Positions 7,328 through 15,644 of a stretch of 64,000 nt of DNA are shown here, piece after piece. The notes beneath the pieces are model-generated. The model was not told where the DNA came from and ran no database searches. It was given only the letters and a program-made list of their open reading frames with translations. Made by a program: the position numbers and the translations under genes. The first letter of the stretch is position 1. Each line of letters starts with the position of its first letter. Origin of the DNA: Acholeplasma hippikon. Its GTDB lineage: Bacteria > Bacillota_I > Bacilli_A > Acholeplasmatales > Acholeplasmataceae. The stretch is from assembly GCF_900660755.1 (NCBI RefSeq), contig NZ_LR215050.1:62001-126000 (forward strand). The letters run 5' to 3'.

Positions 7328-8194
7328 GTGTTAAGAATTATCTTCCTAACAATATTTGTAATTAATTCAATAGTAGTTCTACTTAATGGAGCGGCTAGTT
7401 TTGAAACAGCAATAAGGAATAAGCAATTTCAAAAAGTATTTAAATTAGGTATGAAAACTGGAGAGAAAATAGAAGAGGAATTAAAGATAACTACAAGCAA
7501 GTCTAAAAAGACTTCTTTAGTACTGGCCGTAATTATGTTATTTATTTTTGCTGTGGCAATTGTTACATTAGTAATATTTGTTCCCATTTTAATTGGATTA
7601 AGAAGTACTGCTATAAATGGGTTAGTTACATATCTGCTTATCACTACATCATGGGCTATTATCAAAATAATTTTTATGGCAAGAAATAAAAATATAAAAT
7701 CAACAGCTTTAATGGTAACCTCAATAGGAGCAATATTTAATATTCAATTAATTATTATATTTATCTTTGGTTGGAATACTAATTTGCACACAATAGTTGA
7801 AACTATATATTTAACGGCAAACTCATATTCAAACACATTAACAATACTATTTCCAATTTTATATTTTAATTCCTTGCTTTTAAGCGTCTACCTCTATATA
7901 ACATGGTTTATGCATATAAACAAAAAGATTAAAAGTTACAGGCCAAAGTTATCACACATATTAATTCTAACTGTAATATCATCCGTAATAGGATTAATTT
8001 ATCTTTTTGAAATAGGTCTAGATTTTTCAAATAATCATTCTTTTAGTTTAATACTAAACTTAATAACTGTTGTTTTAGGATCTATACTCATTCCATCTAT
8101 ATTTTCTTTATCCACTAGAAGGACAGAAGATAGAACGTTAAAGACTCACGAGAATAATAGATATAGAAAACGAAGAAAATATTTGAGAAGATAA
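7328..8194 (+). CDS. Hypothetical polytopic membrane protein
   Basis: 288 aa from a GTG start with only a weak ribosome site. About seven hydrophobic segments are visible: 3-22, 64-90, 97-117, 127-150, 170-195, 210-230 and 240-260, with a basic C-terminal tail. No family recognised. It is the first gene after the holin terminator and a TATAAT box near 7286, so it probably starts a separate cargo operon with the small genes that follow. Confidence 0.6.
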   Translation: MLRIIFLTIFVINSIVVLLNGAASFETAIRNKQFQKVFKLGMKTGEKIEEELKITTSKSKKTSLVLAVIMLFIFAVAIVTLVIFVPILIGLRSTAINGLVTYLLITTSWAIIKIIFMARNKNIKSTALMVTSIGAIFNIQLIIIFIFGWNTNLHTIVETIYLTANSYSNTLTILFPILYFNSLLLSVYLYITWFMHINKKIKSYRPKLSHILILTVISSVIGLIYLFEIGLDFSNNHSFSLILNLITVVLGSILIPSIFSLSTRRTEDRTLKTHENNRYRKRRKYLRR

Positions 8195-8228
8195 ACTTAT
8201 GTAATTAGATAAATGGTGATTTTAGTAA

Positions 8229-8690
8229 ATGAACAACTTAGAAATTGCACTAAAAGGAATAAAAATTGCATCAAATATATTAGATATACCTGAGCCAAGT
8301 ATATATTTTGCTAATTCAAACGAGTTACCTAATAATGAATTAACAGCAGTCTTTAGACATAAAGATTATGAAATAATATTTAATGAAGATTGGTTAACAA
8401 AAGTTCCATGGATCGAAGTAATGGTTACTTGTTTTCATGAGTGCAGACATGCTTATCAAGCGTACTCAGTTAAGCACAATTTAAATGAATCAAAAGAAAC
8501 ATTAGATAATTGGAACAATGATTTTAATACCTATAATATGCCAAGTGGAACATTAGATGAAAAAGAAGATATTAACTACTTAAATCAATCTATTGAAATA
8601 GACGCAATCATATGGACCCACATAAAAATAAAAGAACTATTTAAAGTAAAAACAATAGTTCCAGAAAGTATTAAAAAGTATTTATATTAA
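8229..8690 (+). CDS. HExxH-motif protein, possible zinc metallopeptidase
   Basis: 153 aa soluble protein. HECRH at about residue 74 matches the HExxH zinc motif. A downstream IEIDAIIW (about residue 128) could supply the third ligand, as in ImmA/IrrE-like M78 peptidases, which control phage and ICE repressors. Overall similarity to that family is weak, so peptidase activity is inference. It lies among prophage cargo and has a GGTGAT ribosome site. Confidence 0.5.
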   Translation: MNNLEIALKGIKIASNILDIPEPSIYFANSNELPNNELTAVFRHKDYEIIFNEDWLTKVPWIEVMVTCFHECRHAYQAYSVKHNLNESKETLDNWNNDFNTYNMPSGTLDEKEDINYLNQSIEIDAIIWTHIKIKELFKVKTIVPESIKKYLY

Positions 8691-8716
8691 CAAATATAAA
8701 TAAGTAGGTGGATTGT

Positions 8717-9031
8717 ATGAATTTCAGGTTAAAAATAGAGATGAACAACGTAGAAGAAATATATCCTAAAGGATTATATTTTGTTGCGATTTTACCAGTA
8801 AACATTACCTTTTTACAGTTACACAAAGTTATTATGGCTTGTACAAATTATCAAGATTATCATCAATGGGATTTTAACTTTAATAATGAATTTGAAGTTA
8901 AAGAAATTAATAAGTTTGATTTAGAAATGAGAGAAAATCCTTTTAGACCAGGAACAAAATTTCCAGATTTATTAGAAGCTAAAGATACAGTAATAAAAGA
9001 TTTTTTTACTATTATGGATAGATTTATATGA
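8717..9031 (+). CDS. Hypothetical protein, about 104 aa
   Basis: Soluble acidic protein of no recognised family, with several aromatic residues in its middle (NYQDYHQWDFNFNNEF). AGGTGG at 8705-8710 fits ATG at 8717 better than the GTG inside it. It follows the HExxH gene at a short distance and is probably co-transcribed with it. Confidence 0.5.
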   Translation: MNFRLKIEMNNVEEIYPKGLYFVAILPVNITFLQLHKVIMACTNYQDYHQWDFNFNNEFEVKEINKFDLEMRENPFRPGTKFPDLLEAKDTVIKDFFTIMDRFI

Positions 9032-9168
9032 ATATCAAACATTAGTGGAACCATACAATTGTATTAATCTAATTCAAGGGGAAAATGTGATATAAATTTT
9101 TTAAAATTCTACTGGTAATTACAATAACTAAACAATAGTTAAAAACGTAGAAAGGGGAGTACAAAGAA

Positions 9169-9387
9169 ATGAGAAAGAAAAGTAAAGCAGAAAAATGGAT
9201 TATTTTAGAAACAACAATAGGATGCCTGTTTTTATTAGCAGGATCAATAATAGGTTTTAACTTAGGATTTGAAATACAATCAACCGGTGATGAAAATTAT
9301 AAATGGATTTTCTTAGCATCATTATTTTGTTTGTTAATGATCCCAATTAGTATATTTTTGATTTATAAAAGATATTTTAGGAGATGA
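9169..9387 (+). CDS. Small membrane protein, two helices
   Basis: 72 aa with transmembrane segments at about 10-30 and 46-66 separated by a short polar loop. It has a good AAAGGGGAG ribosome site. The next start lies close to its stop, so the pair is co-translated. No family recognised. Confidence 0.5.
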   Translation: MRKKSKAEKWIILETTIGCLFLLAGSIIGFNLGFEIQSTGDENYKWIFLASLFCLLMIPISIFLIYKRYFRR

Positions 9388-9392
9388 AATAT

Positions 9393-9593
9393 ATGAAAAT
9401 ATTAAAAAAAATTACAGTAGCTTTGTTTGTATTTTTGATACTTCTTACAATAGCTACATTTCAAACTGTATATGCATATCATGGTGTAGATGAGCAAAGT
9501 GCTATTGAGCTAACTGAAACAGACTTCATAGATTTATTTGACTCAAACAATAATCAGTTCACTTCCAAGAAGCGACTTTATGCAATGGCATAG
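9393..9593 (+). CDS. Small secreted protein, probably truncated
   Basis: 66 aa from ATG 9393, favoured by GGAGAT at 9380. A clear Sec signal peptide (KK, then VALFVFLILLTIATF) ends with a VYA-Y-type cleavage site. Only about 38 mature residues follow (HGVDEQSAIELTETDF...), then an abrupt stop, so it may be a truncated larger exported protein. Paired with the two-helix membrane protein upstream. Confidence 0.45.
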   Translation: MKILKKITVALFVFLILLTIATFQTVYAYHGVDEQSAIELTETDFIDLFDSNNNQFTSKKRLYAMA

Positions 9594-9656
9594 AGAGAAT
9601 ATTTTTAAAGGATAATAGGTTAATGCTGAAGTTGATGTATCTAAATGAGGTGAAGT

Positions 9657-10832
9657 ATGAATCATACAAAAATATATTTTGATGAATCTAGAAATACAGG
9701 GGAAATTAAATTAAAAGAAAATAAACTCAATTACAATGAACAAAGATATTTTATTCTTGTAGGATATATAGAAGATGATGAGATAACAAACAAATATCGA
9801 AAATTTAAAGAAAAATACTTAAACATATTATATCCAAACAATGAATCTAAAGAGATCAAAGGGTCCGATTTATTAACACGGGCAAACAATCCTCTGTTAA
9901 ATGAATTTATTAATGATTTTATACATGGTAGTAATTTACTTATAACTATTTATGATAAAAAGTTTTTTATTTTAACCAACTTTTTAGTATGGTTGTTAGG
10001 AATACCTTTCAAAGATCTTTATCCTAATGACTTTATGAAGTTTAACGAGTTCTTAATAAAGATAGATGAGGTATTCTTAGGTATATTTATTAATACTATA
10101 AACTATAAGACAAAAGAGAATATAAAAAAATTTATTGAATATGTAATAAGTTATGATTATAAGGAATGTATTACGTGTGAGTTAGAAATTCACATCAGAG
10201 ATGAGTTTGTTGGTTTGGTAAAAGCATTTTATGATCAAGGAGAAGGCTATATAGAAATGCTAAAAGATGATATTGTCGCTGAGAGTATAAGGATAGACAA
10301 AAAGAGTCGAAACAACATTGTAAATTTGACTGCTTTAGGTGAAACAATATTACTTTATAAGTTAAATAATGGGTCAAGCAATAGTAGTTTTAAAATATAT
10401 CATGACAATATAGAGACTGTTCAAAAATATATGGATTACTATTTTAAGAAAGCAGATATTGATCTTGAGTTTATTGATAGTAAAAACAATTTATCCATTC
10501 AATTAGCAGATAATGTAGCTAGTATTATGGGAAAATTTATAAATAATATTTTACCTATTCAATCTGACAATAGTATCAAAACTGCACTGTCTAAAGATAA
10601 GGAATGGACAAGAAGTAACTTATCAAAAATATTTAATACAGTAGAAAAGAAAAATATTAAAATGGTAATACATCTTATAGAACAAGCTTTTTTGAATACT
10701 TATTGCAATACAACTATTAATGAATTATATAAATTTAAATCTGAATTACTTATAAATCTAGATAGAAGATTTTATAATGAAATGTATAATCATAAAACCT
10801 TAGTAGAGACAGACAAATTATTTAAATTATAG
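9657..10832 (+). CDS. DUF3800 domain-containing protein
   Basis: 391 aa with the DUF3800 start motif YFDESRNTG (family form DESGNTG), whose Asp and Glu are part of the proposed RNase H-like active site. The C-terminal part contains IQLADNVAS, matching the family's later LAD acidic motif. Members are common in prophages and mobile islands and are suspected of acting in phage defence, but biochemical function is unsettled. A GAGGTGAAGT ribosome site precedes the ATG. The Gly-to-Arg change in DESRNTG is unusual. Confidence 0.8.
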   Translation: MNHTKIYFDESRNTGEIKLKENKLNYNEQRYFILVGYIEDDEITNKYRKFKEKYLNILYPNNESKEIKGSDLLTRANNPLLNEFINDFIHGSNLLITIYDKKFFILTNFLVWLLGIPFKDLYPNDFMKFNEFLIKIDEVFLGIFINTINYKTKENIKKFIEYVISYDYKECITCELEIHIRDEFVGLVKAFYDQGEGYIEMLKDDIVAESIRIDKKSRNNIVNLTALGETILLYKLNNGSSNSSFKIYHDNIETVQKYMDYYFKKADIDLEFIDSKNNLSIQLADNVASIMGKFINNILPIQSDNSIKTALSKDKEWTRSNLSKIFNTVEKKNIKMVIHLIEQAFLNTYCNTTINELYKFKSELLINLDRRFYNEMYNHKTLVETDKLFKL

Positions 10833-10842
10833 GAGTTTCAAG

Positions 10843-10935
10843 ATGTCAGATTTGGTAAGGAAAATTAAGATTAAATACTGTATAAATTATGATAAAAAAC
10901 AAGCAAACTCGAGGATTGCAAAAATACTCTTATAA
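10843..10935 (+). CDS. Short ORF after DUF3800, probably a truncated gene
   Basis: 30 codons from ATG 10843 with an AGGAG ribosome site (MSDLVRKIKIKYCIN...). It is immediately downstream of the DUF3800 gene and stops as the element's right-end repeats begin. Product not recognised; probably the 5' stub of a gene lost when the element decayed. Confidence 0.3.
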   Translation: MSDLVRKIKIKYCINYDKKQANSRIAKILL

Positions 10936-10971
10936 GGCTATAATAGAAGCATATAATGTTTTGTCTAGTTG

Positions 10972-11110
10972 TGTAGCAAAATGAACACAGACACTATTTG
11001 GCTTGTTGCAAAATGGACACACCAAATTGAAAGTTTGTAGCATTTTGAACACAAGGGATATTAAAAATGTTGCAAAATGAACACACCAAGTTGAAAGTTT
11101 GTAGCATTTC
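10972..11110. repeat. Right-end repeats of element 1
   Basis: Three copies of a TGTWGCAAAATGRACAC motif start at 10972, 11004 and 11068. The last two extend into a unit of about 42 bp (continuing ACCAARTTGAAAG and TTTGTAGCATTT) that differs at only two or three positions. Such clustered imperfect repeats at an element end resemble arm-type recombinase sites or the multiple transposase sites of IS21/Tn7-type ends. About 300 bp here hold no credible gene. Confidence 0.6.
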
Positions 11111-11169
11111 ATTTACAGCAAGACATCGTGGAATTAAATAATGCTACACTTCGGTGTGGCATTTTTTAT
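11080..11169. repeat. Hybrid junction between the two tandem elements
   Basis: The left half (11080-11127) matches 15991-16037 with two mismatches. The right half (11124-11169) matches 3127-3172 with one. The halves meet at CATC. This is what a P-P' junction between two tandem insertions of the same integration type would look like. The right half again carries a hairpin with a TTCG loop and a T-run. Confidence 0.75.
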
Positions 11170-11301
11170 GCTTTTGAAGTATTGTTGATATATGTTTGAA
11201 GTAGCATTGAGAAGGAAAGGAAACTTTTATAAAAAATCCCTATATTTTTAAATTTTAGATGAAATTATAAATTTATTAGTAACTTTAATTGAGGGTTGAA
11301 T

Positions 11302-11356
11302 AAAGGCTACTCGATAAATATTGCCTTTTTACTAAGGGTTAAAGAAAGGCTATTCG
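11302..11356. repeat. Two direct repeats AAAGGCTAYTCG, left end of element 2
   Basis: AAAGGCTACTCG at 11302-11313 and AAAGGCTATTCG at 11345-11356, 43 bp apart, matching the arrangement inside the left end of element 1. Confidence 0.55.
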
Positions 11357-11358
11357 AG

Positions 11359-11511
11359 TTAAATTATAATGATTTGCCACATAACATCTATATTAAGCCG
11401 AGTTTGAATAAAATTAAATGTTCCAAATAGTATAGGTTTATTATTTAATTCATCAGCTAATACAATCTCATCAATGTTCCTATTTGATAAATGAATACAT
11501 AAAAAACTCAT
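11359..11511 (-). pseudogene. Remnant homologous to the leftward gene at 3405-3692
   Basis: A leftward frame of 50 codons whose second half resembles the C-terminus of the 95-aa element 1 protein: LSNRNIDEI against LSNQSDLDI, and FNFIQTRLNIDVMW against YDFIQTRLNLNINW. The N-terminal 40 residues are missing. It stops next to the same repeats, showing that both elements share a left end. Confidence 0.6.
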
Positions 11512-11519
11512 CACCTTAA

Positions 11520-11786
11520 TTAAAAAACAGAAACAAACAAAAATACCAAGTAGCTAAGGAACTAAGGCGAAAATATACATTAAAAGATTTACTTCTAATA
11601 TCAGGACTTTCAAAGTCTGTTTACTATTATTATGAACACCAAAATGAGACTGATAAATTTCACGATTTTAAGATACTTATTTCAGAAATCTTTGAAACTA
11701 GTAACAAAACATATGGCTATAGATGTATTAAACTAGCGCTTCAAAACTTTTATTGGATTAAAATATCATATAGACTTATATATTAA
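11520..11786 (+). pseudogene. IS3-family OrfB fossil
   Basis: An open frame without a start contains the HTH_21 region of an IS3 OrfB (LLLISGLSKSVYYYYEHQNE, then KTYGYRCIKLAL) and ends at TAA 11784-11786 before any DDE residue. It is only distantly like the intact OrfB at 5569-6405, so it comes from a different IS. The following 245 bp up to 12031 show no gene. Confidence 0.75.
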
Positions 11787-12063
11787 ATCATTTGAAACTT
11801 ATTTCTAAGAGTTATATAATGATGGTAAAGTAGATATAATAGCAACCGGTAAGTAAGTCAATCAAGCGGGTTCACACGCTTTTAAAGCACCATAATGTGC
11901 AAGGGGAAATATCGCATTACCCAGTTATATCTATACTTAGATTATAACACTAGGACAAAAACTTAAAAAACAATAATAGTAATTGAGCACTGACTCAAAA
12001 CTACATTACTATTATACGATGGAGAAGTAAAATGAAAAAAGTATCTATCTTATCAGTCTTGAT

Positions 12064-12807
12064 ATGCTTATTATGATGGTCTTCCTTCTAGGGAATAACA
12101 ACTTTGTATATGCTACAGCAAGTGTGGATCCACAATTGGGTCAAGTGTATGATTGGACCGCAGTATTAAATGATTATTCCACTCACAAAAATAAAGTCTA
12201 CACTGGTCCATATTATAAAATCGGAATCATAGGTAAACATGATAAAGTCGAAATTGGTGATGATATTAAACTTGAATTTAGGCTTGTTCATAATTATACT
12301 GGTGGTTATAAAACAAAGGCGCAAATATTAAATATGCAACATACCCAATACGATGCTATGACACTTGAAAACCAAGTATCTGTAACAGTTTCGACCACAA
12401 TTGGCCAAACAAGTGTCGCTAAACTTGGTTTATCTCTAGGTGATATGGGTACAGCAGAAGTAAGTCAATCTACTAATCACTCATTGACTCTTTCAACTAC
12501 AACCGTCTATACTGAATCCCAAATTACTTCTAACACATTAACTTATGATTTCAACCTAGATGTTATTCCATCAGATCAACTATACTTTGCATATGGTAAA
12601 GTAGCGGTTTATGTTAGATATAAAGTAAAAAAATCTTATAGATATGAAAATATTTTATGGTGGTGGCAAGAGGAAGCTAGTACAGTTAAGACTAATTACA
12701 CAGCTTATAAGTATCTTTTTGATTTAGACACTTTTGTATATACAAATGATACATTTGGTGATACCGTATCTGGTGTGTATTCTTTCGGTACATTCAGCTT
12801 AAATTGA
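12064..12807 (+). CDS. Secreted beta-rich protein with split signal peptide
   Basis: Product of about 247 aa. A strong GGAG at 12021-12024 points to ATG 12032 (MKKVSILSVLICLL), a good signal-peptide start, but that frame ends at TGA 12074-12076. The main frame is open from 12031 and its own ATGs (12064, 12073, 12076) have no ribosome site. Either a one-base indel separates the halves, or the 14-codon leader couples to ATG 12073 through an ATGA overlap. The mature part begins near VYATASVDP and is rich in alternating Ser/Thr and hydrophobic residues (about 95-160: SVTVSTTIGQTS, SLTLSTTTVYTES), then KSYRYENILWWWQEE. That pattern recalls aerolysin/ETX-type pore-forming toxins, but no family match can be claimed. 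An ABC exporter follows directly. Confidence 0.6.
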   Translation: MLIMMVFLLGNNNFVYATASVDPQLGQVYDWTAVLNDYSTHKNKVYTGPYYKIGIIGKHDKVEIGDDIKLEFRLVHNYTGGYKTKAQILNMQHTQYDAMTLENQVSVTVSTTIGQTSVAKLGLSLGDMGTAEVSQSTNHSLTLSTTTVYTESQITSNTLTYDFNLDVIPSDQLYFAYGKVAVYVRYKVKKSYRYENILWWWQEEASTVKTNYTAYKYLFDLDTFVYTNDTFGDTVSGVYSFGTFSLN

Positions 12808-12809
12808 TT

Positions 12810-13820
12810 ATGCATAAAACAATAAAATCAATCCGTTTTTATAAATTAAATACTCTTTCAATACTATTGATTTATAGTCTTTTGACCATTTATTCTTCGT
12901 TAATTATTTTTAGTTTTGCAAGTCAACATCATAGAATGGAGCGTCAAGCTTCATTCTATGATGATTTTGATATCATCCTTATCAATCCTGAAGATGAAAC
13001 TATATCATATGTAAATGATGAACAGGGTAATATTATATATAAAATTACTTATGAAGAAGTTGATGGCCAATACATTCAAGTAGTACTTACAACAAAAAAA
13101 GGGATTGAAGTTGGATTACCGGTTTATGATGGAGAATTAGTTTTTATCCAAATAGATTCAAAAAAAACTTTTGAAACTAATGTTTTATATTCTAATTCGG
13201 AGACTATTAATAACCTTGATAATGGCGAGTTAGTATTTCCGATAAATCCATTCATTATGAAATCTTATGACCCAATTGTCAGTTTCAAGATTGTTCCATT
13301 TATTGATGATGGAGATGTGTACTTGTTAAAAGATAATAGTAACCTTGAAAATTATCTTCAAAGTAAGAATCGTTGGAATTATATCAATAATGTTTCATTT
13401 ACTGGATCATCAACTTATCTTAAATCTGACTACATATCTAAATATGATATCTTCATGATTTTATATACAATGATTACTTTATTACCAGTCATTTTCTGCT
13501 TAATAGTTTTCAATTTCTTATTAAGATATCAGCTTGATAAGCGCTTTGATGAAATCATTATTAGGAACATATTTTTCGCATCAAATAAAAATATATTCAA
13601 TCAATTTATTTTGGAATTTCTTGTAATGACAGCACCAATAACCATCTTAGGAATTATAGTTTCATATTCAATAATTCCAGTAAATATATTCTATATACCA
13701 TTATTTTTTGTAATACTGATAGTCATTTATATGACATTCTTCACTTTCAGTATCAATGCTAGATTAAAACGTGTTATTCGTGAAAAAAGACTTGAAATCT
13801 TATTAAGGAGTTCAGAATGA
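12810..13820 (+). CDS. ABC transporter permease, FtsX/MacB-like half
   Basis: About 336 aa; ATG 12810 is preferred to TTG 12804, and initiation is probably coupled to the upstream stop at 12805-12807. Topology is one N-terminal helix (about 15-38), an extracellular domain of about 160 residues, then three helices near 210-235, 255-280 and 285-312. This 1+3 layout is typical of FtsX/MacB permeases. It overlaps the ATPase gene (ATGA). Probably one half of a heterodimeric permease with the product of 14448-15644. Confidence 0.7.
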   Translation: MHKTIKSIRFYKLNTLSILLIYSLLTIYSSLIIFSFASQHHRMERQASFYDDFDIILINPEDETISYVNDEQGNIIYKITYEEVDGQYIQVVLTTKKGIEVGLPVYDGELVFIQIDSKKTFETNVLYSNSETINNLDNGELVFPINPFIMKSYDPIVSFKIVPFIDDGDVYLLKDNSNLENYLQSKNRWNYINNVSFTGSSTYLKSDYISKYDIFMILYTMITLLPVIFCLIVFNFLLRYQLDKRFDEIIIRNIFFASNKNIFNQFILEFLVMTAPITILGIIVSYSIIPVNIFYIPLFFVILIVIYMTFFTFSINARLKRVIREKRLEILLRSSE

Positions 13821-14458
13821 TACATATTAAAATCAAAAATAAAAGTTACGGTGAACTTAATATATTCAATAATGCTGAATTAGTCATCAATGAAGGGGAA
13901 TTTATCGCCATCAAGGGTCCTTCTGGTTCAGGCAAAACGACATTAATAAATATAATCGGTATGTTGGATCAAGATTATGAAGGAACTTATATCTTTGATG
14001 GCATCTCACTTGGTGATAAATACATCAAGCAATATAGAAAGTCTTTTTCCTATATGTTTCAAACGCCATTTTTAATTCCTTATTTGAATGTTTATGAAAA
14101 TATTATCATGCCTTTGGTGAATAAAGGACTTAAAGTCACTAAACCGGATCTTGACAATATACTTAAAGAATTAAACATGCTTGATAAAAAGTATAGTAAT
14201 GTCAATATATTATCTGGTGGTGAAAAAACAAGAGTCAGTCTAGCTCGTGCTATTATCTCGGATGGGAAGATTCTTGTCATTGATGAACCAACCGGTAATT
14301 TAGATCCAACTCATGCTGATATTGTCATTAAAAGTATAAGTCGTTTAAGAAACTTATATAATCTCACAGTGATTATGGTCACACATAGCAACAATTTTGA
14401 TCATTATTATGATAGGATAGTTAAAATTGAACGTGGTAAACTTGTCGATGTCAATTAA
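13817..14458 (+). CDS. ABC transporter ATP-binding protein (LolD/MacB type)
   Basis: 213 aa, a complete single ATPase domain: Walker A GPSGSGKTT, Q-loop YMFQTPFLIP, signature LSGGEKTR, Walker B ILVIDEPTGNLDP and H-loop VTHS. The ATPTGNLD-type Walker B and LSGGE put it in the MacB/LolD/lantibiotic-export branch. It sits between two dissimilar permeases and has AAGGAG before its ATG. It energises export or immunity for the secreted protein encoded upstream, by context. Confidence 0.9.
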   Translation: MIHIKIKNKSYGELNIFNNAELVINEGEFIAIKGPSGSGKTTLINIIGMLDQDYEGTYIFDGISLGDKYIKQYRKSFSYMFQTPFLIPYLNVYENIIMPLVNKGLKVTKPDLDNILKELNMLDKKYSNVNILSGGEKTRVSLARAIISDGKILVIDEPTGNLDPTHADIVIKSISRLRNLYNLTVIMVTHSNNFDHYYDRIVKIERGKLVDVN

Positions 14459-15644
14459 ACAAATTCATAAACTATCTCTATATCCAAAATGGAGTAATAA
14501 GTTGATTGGTAGAATAACTTTTATATCAGTTATTTTCCTATCTTTTTTCAATTTGATTCTTCTATTTGTCAATGCTGATTTAAACTTCAAATATTCAAAT
14601 ATGCCTGCAAATGGATTTATAGAATATGAATCATATTCGATAAAAACTGAAGATTTAACCGAATATGAAAATATAATAAGTATGAGATCTTCCCATTTGG
14701 AAAGTCGCATTAACACCAATGTTTCGTCAAGTATCATTATTAGTGATACATTATATGGTTCAACAAGTGAGTTTGGTCAAGTTGGTGGTTATAGTATTGA
14801 TTTTACAGATTATATAGAATTTTATGTTGGCATGCATTATTTACAATATATTGAGATTAATTATTTTTCAAACAATCATAGTGGTCTATTACTATCTAAA
14901 GAATTATTTAACCAATTATATCCTCTTCAAAATACAATTCAAACCATGTATATAACGACTGATGTATTCGGATTTGAATTTATTGAAGTTGATGTTGTGG
15001 GTTACTTTGAGACAACACAATTCAAGAGTATACTATTTGATCAATCTGATGATGATGCTATTGATTTAACAATGACCATATTATCGGATTTTGAGACATA
15101 TCTAAATATAAATAATTCTTTAGGCATATTTGATGATGTATATCCTAGAATCATATACATGATGGATAAAGATATTGATTCATTAGATACTGCAATCATC
15201 AATCATTCATTCACTCAACCTAACTATAAGTTGCTGAAAACAAACCAAATTATTAATTTATTCTCCCCACTCATTACAATGATTCAAAATACACTGATAT
15301 TCTTCTTTATTGTTATTTCATTATTAATGGTATTCTTTTTATTCTTAAGATTTGATGATTTGAAAAGTGTGTTGTTCATCGAGAATATCTTCTTTAACTC
15401 AAAAGGAAAGATTATTACAAACATGTTCTTATCTAATCTTTGGATATCACTTAAACAAATTGTGATTGCGTTTGTGTTAACCATCCTTGGCCATGTGATT
15501 ATTTACTTCATTAGTGGTTATTGGATTGATTTATGGTTTATCCATATAGGATCATTAATAGTTATAATTATACTAAATCTATTAGTAATTCCAATATACT
15601 ACTTAACATTTCCTAAACTATTGCATGTGAGATTGGTTGAATAG
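14448..15644 (+). CDS. ABC transporter permease, second FtsX-like half
   Basis: About 398 aa from ATG 14448, overlapping the ATPase gene end by 11 bp; TTG and GTG codons upstream are possible starts. An N-terminal helix (about residues 20-42), a large extracellular domain of about 235 residues and three C-terminal helices (about 283-305, 325-350 and 362-385) give the same 1+3 layout as the first permease, with little sequence likeness. Lactococcin-972-type loci have a single large bacteriocin-associated membrane protein plus an ATPase; here the two halves are separate genes. Last gene of the cassette. Confidence 0.65.
   Translation: MSIKQIHKLSLYPKWSNKLIGRITFISVIFLSFFNLILLFVNADLNFKYSNMPANGFIEYESYSIKTEDLTEYENIISMRSSHLESRINTNVSSSIIISDTLYGSTSEFGQVGGYSIDFTDYIEFYVGMHYLQYIEINYFSNNHSGLLLSKELFNQLYPLQNTIQTMYITTDVFGFEFIEVDVVGYFETTQFKSILFDQSDDDAIDLTMTILSDFETYLNINNSLGIFDDVYPRIIYMMDKDIDSLDTAIINHSFTQPNYKLLKTNQIINLFSPLITMIQNTLIFFFIVISLLMVFFLFLRFDDLKSVLFIENIFFNSKGKIITNMFLSNLWISLKQIVIAFVLTILGHVIIYFISGYWIDLWFIHIGSLIVIIILNLLVIPIYYLTFPKLLHVRLVE

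Larger units (their letters stand above)
3127..11127 (+). mobile_element. Element 1: decayed prophage / integrative element at tRNA-Arg
   Basis: About 8 kb between the tRNA-Arg 3' end and a second copy of the junction repeat. It contains a terminase large-subunit remnant (3801-4184), an IS3-family insertion, two overlapping holin-like genes and a row of small cargo genes, several of them truncated. No integrase, portal, capsid or tail gene is recognisable, so it is a remnant. Boundaries rest on the repeats at 3127-3172 and 11080-11169. Confidence 0.7.

Noticed and set aside
10972-11110. CRISPR array
   Set aside because: Repeats are few, imperfect, irregularly spaced and themselves tandem copies; there are no unique spacers of constant length and no cas genes.
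10930-11112. 60-codon minus-strand ORF with repeated CVHFAT-like segments
   Set aside because: It is the chance translation of the right-end DNA repeats of element 1; it has no ribosome site and the periodicity is that of the DNA repeat.
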